NCBI GenBank assembly: GCA_001800085.1
Contig: MGUS01000067.1
Span: 13,709 to 20,400, forward strand
From: Elusimicrobia bacterium RIFCSPLOWO2_01_FULL_60_11
GTDB lineage: Bacteria > Elusimicrobiota > Elusimicrobia > 2-02-FULL-39-32
DNA: 6,692 bases
Direction: 5' to 3'
Shown: piece after piece, positions 1-5,578 of the stretch
Position numbering within the stretch: the stretch's first letter is position 1
Layout: every line of letters begins with the position of its first letter
The notes under the pieces: generated by a model
The model's database searches: none
What the model saw: the letters and a program-made list of their open reading frames with translations, nothing else
What the model was told of the DNA's origin: nothing
Program-made: the position numbers and the translations under genes

Positions 1-1
1 G

Positions 2-1237
2 ACGGCGCTCGGCGCCCTTCTGGCGGCCCTCGTCGCCGGGCACATCGCCCTTTTGTCCCGGGGCGCTGTCCTGGCCTTGTTCGCCGCTCTGGCCTGCGGC
101 CTGGCCCTGGGCCTGAAAGGATCCTTCAGGGTGATGGCTTCAGTCCTCATTTTTTTCATGTTCTTATTGGCCTTCTTCAAGCTTCCCGTGAATTTTCTGG
201 CTTCCAAGACGGGAGCGACCGGCTTCACGAGCCGCGTGACCGTCTGGCAAGGCGCTCTCGAGGGCTTCAAGGAAAGGCCCTGGCTCGGGTGGGGCCTAGG
301 GGGGTTTGAACAGGCCTACAAACATCACCGCCTGCCCATAGAGACGGACGTGGGAAGATATGAAAAGACCACGGCTTTCGCCCACAGCGAATATCTCCAG
401 GTCGCCGTGGAGACCGGCATTCTCGGGCTGGGCGCTTGGCTCGGATTCATTCTTGTTCTGCTGATGCGAGGCGTCGCTTCCGCGCGGCGCGACCCCTCAA
501 GATGGGAGGTCTCCGCCGCTCTGGCCTGCGCGGTGTCCGCTCTGGCGCACGCGGCGGTCGATTTCAACCTGCACCTCCCGCTTCTGGGCTACCTTTTCTC
601 CTTCTTCTGCGCCGTCCTGGCGCGGGGGGATGACATCGAGGAGCAAGAGCGCCCGGGAAATATCCCGCGGGGAGCCCGCGTCGGGATGACGGCCGTTCTT
701 TGCGCGTGGCTCGCGGTCTCCTGCTATGCCGCGGGCACCCTCCGGCTCGGCAGGGTCCATGCCGCGCGCGCCGTTCGTCTGAACCCGCTCAGCCGCGAGC
801 TCTTGGAAAAGCTCATCGCCCTTCCGGACACGGATGAGAATTTTTCGGCCGTCCGCTCGGCCCTGGCCTGGCATTCGAAAGAAGACCGCCCTTATGCCTA
901 TCTCGCAAGGTCTTATTTCAGGCGCGGACGGATGGATGAATCGGAGGCGGCCTATCGCCGGGCCATCGAGAACAACCCCAAAGGCGTTTTTTACATGGCC
1001 GAACTGGCGGACCTTTACCTGGCGCAAAAAAACATAGGAGCGGCGGCCGCGCTGTATTGGACCGCGCTCGAATTGGAGCCCTTCTACCTCTACCCCCGCG
1101 CCCGCCTGGCATCCATCCTTCAAGCCGGCGGGAAAAAGAAAGAAGCGGCGGAGGCCGTCCAAGACATCCGCAGGATCCGGAAAGAGGATCTCCCGGCCGG
1201 CACGGAATACACGCGGCGTCTCCTCGACTCGCCATGA
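2..1237 (+). CDS. O-antigen ligase/polymerase-like (Wzy_C) membrane protein with C-terminal TPRs, 5'-truncated
   Basis: The reading frame is open to the left edge of the window, so the N-terminus is missing; 411 residues are visible. A TTG at 53 could be read as a start, but the hydrophobic in-frame sequence before it and the SRGA motif directly after it show that it is internal. Numbering from the first visible codon, SRGA (about 19-22) matches the short conserved motif of O-antigen ligase/Wzy proteins. A large extracytoplasmic loop (about 65-138) follows, with S-R-V-x-V-W-Q-G-A-L, P-W-L-G-W-G-L-G-x-F and A-H-S-E-Y-L-Q-V-A-V-E-T-G, the family's Arg and His signatures. Further membrane segments lie near 139-157, 170-188 (ending D-F-N-L), 192-208 and 227-247. 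The C-terminal third holds about three TPR-like helix pairs (296-394). The family joins undecaprenyl-linked glycans to an acceptor at the outer face of the inner membrane. Known members include WaaL, Wzy and the pilin oligosaccharyltransferases, and sequence alone does not tell which this is. It overlaps the next gene by ATGA. Confidence 0.85.
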   Translation, partial: TALGALLAALVAGHIALLSRGAVLALFAALACGLALGLKGSFRVMASVLIFFMFLLAFFKLPVNFLASKTGATGFTSRVTVWQGALEGFKERPWLGWGLGGFEQAYKHHRLPIETDVGRYEKTTAFAHSEYLQVAVETGILGLGAWLGFILVLLMRGVASARRDPSRWEVSAALACAVSALAHAAVDFNLHLPLLGYLFSFFCAVLARGDDIEEQERPGNIPRGARVGMTAVLCAWLAVSCYAAGTLRLGRVHAARAVRLNPLSRELLEKLIALPDTDENFSAVRSALAWHSKEDRPYAYLARSYFRRGRMDESEAAYRRAIENNPKGVFYMAELADLYLAQKNIGAAAALYWTALELEPFYLYPRARLASILQAGGKKKEAAEAVQDIRRIRKEDLPAGTEYTRRLLDSP

Positions 1238-2652
1238 CCCCGCAGATGATCCCCGGTTTCATCATCTTCAGCACGGCGCTCTGGTCGGGGAGGATGCCCA
1301 ATACGGCGGTCTGGTCGTTCCTGGAATTGACGGCGGGGATCCTGTTCATCCGGCGCCTTCTGTCGCAAAGAACATGGGTCCTGCCCCGCAGGTTTCCGGC
1401 CCTGTTGTGGGGACTTCTCATCCTCTGGTGCGCCGCCTCCCTCTATTGGACGGTCAATTTCCACGCCACGCTCACATCCCTCCATAAAATGATCCTGATC
1501 AGCATCTTCTCGGCGCTGTTCCTGAGCGACCGGGGATCCTGGGAGCCCGCCATCGTCCGTTCCGTGACTTGGACGAGCGCCCTTTTCGCCGCTCTCTGGA
1601 TCTTCTTGCCGGGCACGGCCCGGTGGTGGAGCCCCTATCCCAACCTGACGGCCGGGTTCATGGCCCTGGCGGCCATCCTTTCCATGGAGAAGATCCCGTT
1701 CTTCATGAACAGCGCGGCCGTTTTTCTGGCCTCCTCCCTGGGTCCCGTTCTGGCCTGGGCCGCCGGGACCGCGATCGAAGCGCGGCGCAGGTTCTCCCGC
1801 GCAGCGGTCCTGTTTTCCGGCGTCCTTATCCTCATCAGCCTCGTGCCGGTCCCTCATAACAAGCTCTACGACCTCTGGAAAAGGAAGATCCAGGACCGCT
1901 ACACGACCGAACGCCTGTCCTTCTGGAAGGACGGCGCGAAGATGTTGCTGGCCCACCCCGTCCGAGGGGTCGGGATGGGAAGTTTTTCCGACGCGTACCC
2001 CCGGTATAAAAGCATCCCCGGCCTCCGGAACGCTCCCTACGCGCACAATGAGATCGTCAACACCTTATGCGAAACGGGCATGATCGGCGGGATCCTGGGA
2101 GCGATCCTGATAGGATCCCTGTTGAAAGGCCGGCCCCGCTCCACGGTCTGGACCACGGCGGCGCTCGCGGCGCTCGTCCAATCGCTTTTTGATTTCAACC
2201 TCCGCTATGCCCCGATCACGGTGCTTTTCACGTTCTGCGTCTCCACTTTCATGCCCGCCCGCGAGCCGGTCTCCCTGAGACCCGCTTTTCGGAACGCCCT
2301 GTTGGTCCTGGCTGTCTTCTGGACCGGAATGGCCGCGCTTCCGGGAGCGGCGTCCATCCTCTATGTCCTGGATCCGGGAAAGAACGCGGCCTTTGCCGCC
2401 GCCCTGGACCCTTTCAACGGGTTCTACCGCTCCCGGACCGGGAAGATGAGGGATTTGGAGATCGCCATCGCCCTCGAGCCCGCGAATGTCTGGTACCGGA
2501 GGCAGGCCGCTCATTTCTACATTTCGGACTGGCAGCGTTCCGGGAACCCCGCTTCCCTGAGGTCGGCCGAGACCGAATATCTAAAAATCCTGGAATCGGC
2601 TCCCAATGTCCCTGAATTCCGGGAAGAATACAAAAAGTTCTTCGATCATTGA
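1234..2652 (+). CDS. Second O-antigen ligase/polymerase-like (Wzy_C) membrane protein, diverged paralogue
   Basis: The protein has 472 residues from the ATG at 1234, which overlaps the preceding stop codon (ATGA). The open frame extends further upstream, to an ATG at 1057, but that stretch lies inside the previous gene, so I chose the coupled start. No clear Shine-Dalgarno precedes it. Hydrophobic segments fill most of residues 5-207. P-N-L-T-A-G-F (about 136-142) resembles a conserved family element. The ligase loop is clear: T-E-R-L-S-F-W-K-D-G-A-K-M (225-237), H-P-V-R-G-V-G-M-G-S-F (241-251) and A-H-N-E-I-V-N-T-L-C-E-T-G (270-282), with the expected Arg and His. A D-F-N-L-R motif (320-324) matches D-F-N-L-H in the upstream gene. 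The SRG motif seen in the first protein is not recognisable here; the corresponding area reads A-A-G-T-A-I-E-A (176-183). The tail (about 375-472) is soluble, with weak TPR character. The product is probably a glycan ligase or polymerase with a different acceptor or donor from its neighbour. Its stop codon lies within the -35 region of the pil promoter. Confidence 0.83.
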   Translation: MTPQMIPGFIIFSTALWSGRMPNTAVWSFLELTAGILFIRRLLSQRTWVLPRRFPALLWGLLILWCAASLYWTVNFHATLTSLHKMILISIFSALFLSDRGSWEPAIVRSVTWTSALFAALWIFLPGTARWWSPYPNLTAGFMALAAILSMEKIPFFMNSAAVFLASSLGPVLAWAAGTAIEARRRFSRAAVLFSGVLILISLVPVPHNKLYDLWKRKIQDRYTTERLSFWKDGAKMLLAHPVRGVGMGSFSDAYPRYKSIPGLRNAPYAHNEIVNTLCETGMIGGILGAILIGSLLKGRPRSTVWTTAALAALVQSLFDFNLRYAPITVLFTFCVSTFMPAREPVSLRPAFRNALLVLAVFWTGMAALPGAASILYVLDPGKNAAFAAALDPFNGFYRSRTGKMRDLEIAIALEPANVWYRRQAAHFYISDWQRSGNPASLRSAETEYLKILESAPNVPEFREEYKKFFDH

Positions 2653-2677
2653 CAAACAAAGGCATATCTGTTATATT
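2649..2677 (+). promoter_or_regulatory. Strong sigma-70-type promoter upstream of the pil operon
   Basis: A perfect -35 hexamer TTGACA (2649-2654) is separated by exactly 17 bp from TATATT (2672-2677), which matches the -10 consensus at five of six positions. TG at 2669-2670 adds an extended -10. Predicted transcription start is near A2684. The -35 overlaps the stop codon of the upstream glycan ligase gene. The local AT-rich patch stands out from the GC-rich surroundings. This is a sequence match only. It would drive either pilMNOPQ or a short leader RNA ended by the hairpin at 2717-2765. Confidence 0.75.
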
Positions 2678-2683
2678 TCGAAT

Positions 2684-2780
2684 AGGTTTTGACGGACGAG
2701 CAGCCGCCTTAGAAATCGCCGAGTAAAAATCCTCACTCCGGGGGGGTTTTTCAGGCGTTTTTTTTGCGCCGCACAGATTT
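2684..2780 (+). promoter_or_regulatory. pilM leader with possible transcription attenuator or small RNA
   Basis: From the predicted start near 2684 to the pilM ATG is 97 nt. The first 33 nt contain no riboswitch consensus that I recognise. The rest is taken up by a terminator-like hairpin and T tract (2717-2765). CGCC occurs three times (2705-2708, 2717-2720, 2767-2770), each able to pair with the single GGCG at 2754-2757, so alternative folds are possible. No Shine-Dalgarno is visible in the last 15 nt before the ATG. Two readings fit: a regulated leader that lets only some transcripts into pilM, or an independent RNA of about 80 nt. Confidence 0.4.
2717..2765 (+). terminator. Intrinsic-terminator-like hairpin with T8 tract, ahead of pilM
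   Basis: The outer stem is CGCC (2717-2720) with GGCG (2754-2757). After a small internal loop, the inner stem pairs AAAAATCCTC (2725-2734) with GGGGGTTTTT (2742-2751), using two G-T pairs. The loop is ACTCCGG (2735-2741). Eight T's (2758-2765) follow the stem directly, the classic layout of a Rho-independent terminator. It may end transcripts reading through from the glycan ligase genes. Because a strong promoter lies just upstream of it, it would also act on the pil transcript. Confidence 0.65.
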
Positions 2781-3938
2781 ATGGCGTTCGACATCACGGA
2801 ATACTTGGACAAACTTCCTCCCATCCCTCTGCCCGGGATGAAGAGCAATGAGTCCATTGGCATCGACATCGGCTCGGCGTCGCTGAAGATCGTCCAGCTC
2901 AAGGGGGGGCCGGGCAAATACCAGCTCGTGCGCTGGTCCGTGATCCCGCTCGCGGGGCCGGTCGACGCGGAAAAACCCGATAAAGCCGAGATGAGCCCCG
3001 AGGAAAAGCGCACGGCGGCCACGAATCTTCTGAAGAACTACCGCGGGTCCGGCAAAGGCATCCCCAAGAACGCGGTCGCCTCGGTCTCGGGCGGCTCCGT
3101 CATCGTCCGCTACGTCAAATTCCAGAAACTGACCCGCAAAGAACTGTCCAAGACCATCAAGGTGGAAGCGGAACCTTACATCCCCTTCAACATCGAAGAG
3201 GTCTACATCGGATTCCATACCCTGCAGGACGTCATGGACGAAGGCAAGCCCAAGATGGAGACCGTCCTGGTGGCCGCCAAGCAGGACCAGGTGAACCAGA
3301 GGGTGGAGATCCTGGAGGGCGCGGGGTTCAAGGCCGCGGTGGTGGATGTGGACGCCTTCGCGCTGGAATCGGTCTATGACGCGGCGTTCCCCGTAGCGCC
3401 CGAAGAGACCGTGCTCATCGCCAACATCGGCCACACCCAGACCAATTTCGTCATCATCGACAAAGGCCTCTCCATCGTGGTCAAGGACAGCCTGGTCTCG
3501 GGCAATTCCATCAACAAAGCCATCGTCAAGAACCTCGGGGTGGACGCCAAGACGTCGGAAAAACTCAAGCAGACCCACGGACTCCTGGTGAACCCGCAGG
3601 AAAAAGAGGCCGCCCTGAACGAAGGGAAAAAAGAGGCCGTGGGGGTCTCCAACGCCATCGCGAGCGTCGCCAAGGACCTGATCACCGAGATCAAAAAACT
3701 CATCGAATTCTACGCCATGCAGGGCGCGGAGAGGCAGGTCAACCGCGTCATCATTTCCGGGGGTTCTTCCAACATCAAGAATCTCGTCCCTCTCCTCTCC
3801 AAGGAGTTGAACCTTCCCGTCGAGAAACTCAACCCCTTCATCGGGATCGCGGGAGCGGAAGGCGTTCCGGATGAATATCAGGCCACATTGGGCGTGGCCG
3901 TGGGGCTGGCCATGCGCCGTCCCGGAGACGTCAAATGA
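2781..3938 (+). CDS. pilM: Type IV pilus assembly ATPase-fold protein PilM
   Basis: This 385-residue protein is the cytoplasmic, FtsA/actin-like member of the pilus alignment complex; in characterised systems it binds nucleotide and grips the N-terminus of PilN. Visible elements: phosphate-1 motif G-I-D-I-G-S-A-S-L-K-I-V (27-38); the PilM hallmark E-A-E-P-Y-I-P-F (129-136); phosphate-2-like A-N-I-G-H-T-Q-T-N-F (214-223); adenosine motif V-I-I-S-G-G-S-S-N-I-K-N-L (323-335). There is no signal peptide or membrane segment. About 25 residues precede the first motif, more than is usual. The ATG at 2838 (residue 20) would give a more typical N-terminus, but neither ATG has a Shine-Dalgarno. Codons between them look coding (mostly G or C at third positions) and an in-frame TAA at 2724 bars any much longer version, so I kept 2781. 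It overlaps pilN by ATGA. Confidence 0.95.
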   Translation: MAFDITEYLDKLPPIPLPGMKSNESIGIDIGSASLKIVQLKGGPGKYQLVRWSVIPLAGPVDAEKPDKAEMSPEEKRTAATNLLKNYRGSGKGIPKNAVASVSGGSVIVRYVKFQKLTRKELSKTIKVEAEPYIPFNIEEVYIGFHTLQDVMDEGKPKMETVLVAAKQDQVNQRVEILEGAGFKAAVVDVDAFALESVYDAAFPVAPEETVLIANIGHTQTNFVIIDKGLSIVVKDSLVSGNSINKAIVKNLGVDAKTSEKLKQTHGLLVNPQEKEAALNEGKKEAVGVSNAIASVAKDLITEIKKLIEFYAMQGAERQVNRVIISGGSSNIKNLVPLLSKELNLPVEKLNPFIGIAGAEGVPDEYQATLGVAVGLAMRRPGDVK

Positions 3939-4501
3939 TCCGCATCAACCTCTTACCCAAAGAGATCCGCGACAAGGGCAAGGGCACGGAGTGGGTGATC
4001 CTGGCCGCTCTGGTCCTGGTCCTCTTCGGGCTCCTGGGCGCGGGGTCCTACGGCTTGAAAAAAAGGCGCTATGAAAAGGACGCGGCGAAAAAAATGCGCT
4101 GGTCGGGCGAACTCGCCGAGATCAAAAAAAAGGTGGACCGGGTGACCGAGTTGGACAACCAGAGGAACCTCTTGAACGCCAAGAAGAACACGGTGGTCCA
4201 GCTCCTCCAGGGCCGCATCCTCTACCCCATCTTCATGGAGCATGTCTACCAGACCCTTCCCAAAGACGTCTGGCTGAACGATCTGAAACTCACGGAGGCC
4301 GGCGACAAGAGCATCGTGGTGGAAGCCAAGTCGGAATCCTTGACGGTGGACAGCGTGGCGGACTGGCTCGAGACCCTGGAGTCCAGAACGGACCGTTTCG
4401 GCGGGGTGGACTTGAGCGCGATCGACATCAAGGGGGACGCCAAAGCGGTCACCTATTCCTTCACCATAAAATTCACCTACCGACCGCCGGCGGGGTCGTG
4501 A
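3935..4501 (+). CDS. pilN: Type IV pilus inner-membrane assembly protein PilN
   Basis: The protein has 188 residues. It opens M-I-R-I-N-L-L-P-K-E, the conserved cytoplasmic peptide that docks into PilM, followed by one membrane segment (about 20-40). A charged helical stretch (about 44-90, probably coiled coil) comes next, then a small periplasmic ferredoxin-like domain (about 98-183) that includes L-P-K-D-V-W-L-N-D-L (108-117), as is common in the family. PilN pairs with PilO through the coiled coil and periplasmic fold to form the inner-membrane platform. The start is fixed by the INLLP motif, by the ATGA overlap with pilM, and by GGAG at 3924-3927, seven bases upstream of the ATG inside pilM. 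Length is normal for the family. Confidence 0.95.
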   Translation: MIRINLLPKEIRDKGKGTEWVILAALVLVLFGLLGAGSYGLKKRRYEKDAAKKMRWSGELAEIKKKVDRVTELDNQRNLLNAKKNTVVQLLQGRILYPIFMEHVYQTLPKDVWLNDLKLTEAGDKSIVVEAKSESLTVDSVADWLETLESRTDRFGGVDLSAIDIKGDAKAVTYSFTIKFTYRPPAGS

Positions 4502-4511
4502 GGAAGGCATG
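4500..4511 (+). promoter_or_regulatory. Ribosome binding site and start of pilO
   Basis: GAGGA (4500-4504) begins within the pilN stop codon and lies four bases from the pilO ATG at 4509; a second AGG at 4505-4507 is too close to serve. This decides the pilO start. It also shows that pilO has its own ribosome loading site despite the 7-bp gap from pilN. Confidence 0.6.
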
Positions 4512-5051
4512 AACCGAAAAGAACTCCAAGCCGCCATCATCGCCCTCCCCATCGTGGCGATCCTCGGCACGTTCACTTATTACAAATATCTCATCCTGCC
4601 GCTGGCGGCGCGGCACGACAAACTCCGTTCGGAGATCGAAGGCATCCGCGGCGAGTACGAGCAGTCCGTCGGGCGCGCGGCGCGGCTTCCGCGCCTCGAG
4701 CAGGAGATCCACGTCCTCAACGACGAGATCGTCGAGATGCAGAAAAAGCTCCCCAAGGACAAGGACGTCCCCTCCATCATCCGCCTCTTGTCCGACCGCA
4801 TGCAGTTCCACGGCATCCGCTGGAAAAAGCTGGACCCCGGAGCCCAGTCCGCCAAGGAATATTACATCGAGCATTCCTATAAGATCCCTTTCTCCACCCC
4901 CTTCCACAACCTGGCCAGGTTCATGGCGGAAGTGGGGCAGATGGAACGCATCTTCGCCACCCGCATCTCTCCGCTCAAGTCGGAGACCAACGCCAAGGAC
5001 GGCACGATGGTGAGCGGGGACCTGTACTTTTTGATCTACACATCCAAATGA
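4509..5051 (+). CDS. pilO: Type IV pilus inner-membrane assembly protein PilO
   Basis: The protein has 180 residues. A short cytoplasmic head is followed by one membrane segment (about 8-29), a long charged coiled-coil region (about 33-82) and a compact periplasmic domain (about 86-180). L-P-K-D-K-D-V-P-S-I (81-90) matches the family's junction between coiled coil and domain, where PilO proteins commonly read L-P-x-x-x-x-x-P-x-L. K-I-P-F-S-T-P-F-H-N-L-A-R-F (125-138) corresponds to the strand-helix element in which PilO usually has a small residue, then F/Y and L. This PilO is the partner of PilN and contacts PilP. It shares a name but not a family with the pilin glycosyltransferase PilO/TfpO. 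It ends in an ATGA overlap with pilP. Confidence 0.92.
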   Translation: MNRKELQAAIIALPIVAILGTFTYYKYLILPLAARHDKLRSEIEGIRGEYEQSVGRAARLPRLEQEIHVLNDEIVEMQKKLPKDKDVPSIIRLLSDRMQFHGIRWKKLDPGAQSAKEYYIEHSYKIPFSTPFHNLARFMAEVGQMERIFATRISPLKSETNAKDGTMVSGDLYFLIYTSK

Positions 5052-5551
5052 ACCGGATCCTGCTGGCATTGACCGCTCTGTTCATCGTGACGGGATGCTC
5101 CCGTAAAGACGAATACAGGAGCCTGGCCGAGCTCATCCCGTCTCCGAAATTGTCGGCGGAGGTCCCGAGACCGGACCCCAAGATGGAGACCCCCAGATAT
5201 TCCTATCCCTATTCCAGCAAAAGGGACCCTTTCACGCCTCTGGCGGGCAGCGCCGCCGCCTTGGCCGGCGCCTCCTCCGGGAGCCAGGGCATCTCGAGCG
5301 GGGAGCTCTCCAACCTGGAGCTCAAGGGGATCCTGCGCGACCGCAAGGGGAAAGTGGCCCTCATATCCGCTTCGGACGGGGAGCCGTTCGTGCTCCGTTC
5401 AGGCAGGGTCTACGACCGGAAGAACAGGATCGTCTCCGGGATCTCGGGCATCATCAAAGAGAACAGCGTGATCCTCATATCGCAGAACCGGACCGTGACC
5501 GAACTCAGTTTGAAAAAACAGAACGAAGGCGGATCGTCGAATGCGCAGTGA
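5048..5551 (+). CDS. pilP: Type IV pilus assembly lipoprotein PilP
   Basis: The protein has 167 residues. The N-terminus is a lipoprotein signal peptide: Arg at position 3, a hydrophobic core (4-14) and lipobox V-T-G-C with the lipidated Cys at 17. A flexible Pro/Ser/Ala-rich stretch (about 20-88) contains S-K-R-D-P-F (57-62), the conserved PilP linker motif that in characterised systems contacts PilN/PilO. A beta-rich C-terminal domain (about 89-155) begins L-E-L-K-G-I-L and contains G-K-V-A-L-I-S, the part that docks on the secretin N-domains. The ATG overlaps the pilO stop (ATGA) with no clear Shine-Dalgarno, so expression probably depends on coupling. Translation ends in a tandem TGA-TAA double stop. 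Length is close to the family norm. Confidence 0.93.
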   Translation: MNRILLALTALFIVTGCSRKDEYRSLAELIPSPKLSAEVPRPDPKMETPRYSYPYSSKRDPFTPLAGSAAALAGASSGSQGISSGELSNLELKGILRDRKGKVALISASDGEPFVLRSGRVYDRKNRIVSGISGIIKENSVILISQNRTVTELSLKKQNEGGSSNAQ

Positions 5552-5560
5552 TAAGGATTT

Positions 5561-5578
5561 AAGGAGAGGAATATCATG
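5561..5578 (+). promoter_or_regulatory. Strong ribosome binding site of pilQ
   Basis: AAGGAGAGG (5561-5569) is a near-perfect Shine-Dalgarno, with GGAG ending nine bases before the ATG at 5576. It is the strongest such signal in the window. It fits separate, higher translation of the secretin, which is needed in many copies per channel, after the double stop of pilP. Confidence 0.75.

Noticed and set aside
53..55. TTG as the start of the first gene
   Set aside because: The frame continues upstream to the window edge with hydrophobic coding sequence, and SRGA right after the TTG is an internal family motif.
1057..1233. Upstream extension of the second ligase gene to an ATG at 1057
   Set aside because: The added residues are Arg/Pro-rich and overlap the TPR-coding end of the first gene. 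The ATGA overlap at 1234 gives a typical coupled start followed by a membrane segment.
1120..2046. 308-codon open frame on the minus strand opposite the second glycan ligase gene
   Set aside because: The translation is rich in Gly, Arg, Asp and Pro with no domain or membrane pattern, while the + strand encodes a clear Wzy_C protein.
2689..2712. Tiny leader-peptide frame (TTG start, seven codons ending Pro-Pro, TAG stop) in the pilM leader
   Set aside because: It has a non-ATG start and only AGG two bases upstream, too close to act as a ribosome site. A frame this short is expected by chance.
2653..2780. tRNA, CRISPR, insertion sequence or attachment site in the intergenic gap
   Set aside because: No cloverleaf, direct-repeat array, terminal inverted repeats or target duplication is visible. 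The promoter and hairpin account for the gap.
2751..3578. 275-codon open frame on the minus strand opposite pilM
   Set aside because: pilM is certain on the + strand from its motifs. Long antisense frames are common opposite GC-rich genes with strong third-position bias, and this translation shows no recognisable domain.
119..5333. GGATCC occurs nine times, seven of them in the glycan ligase genes
   Set aside because: More than a simple base-composition estimate would give, but most copies come from in-frame codons such as Gly-Ile-Leu and show no regular spacing or orientation, so codon use is the easier explanation.
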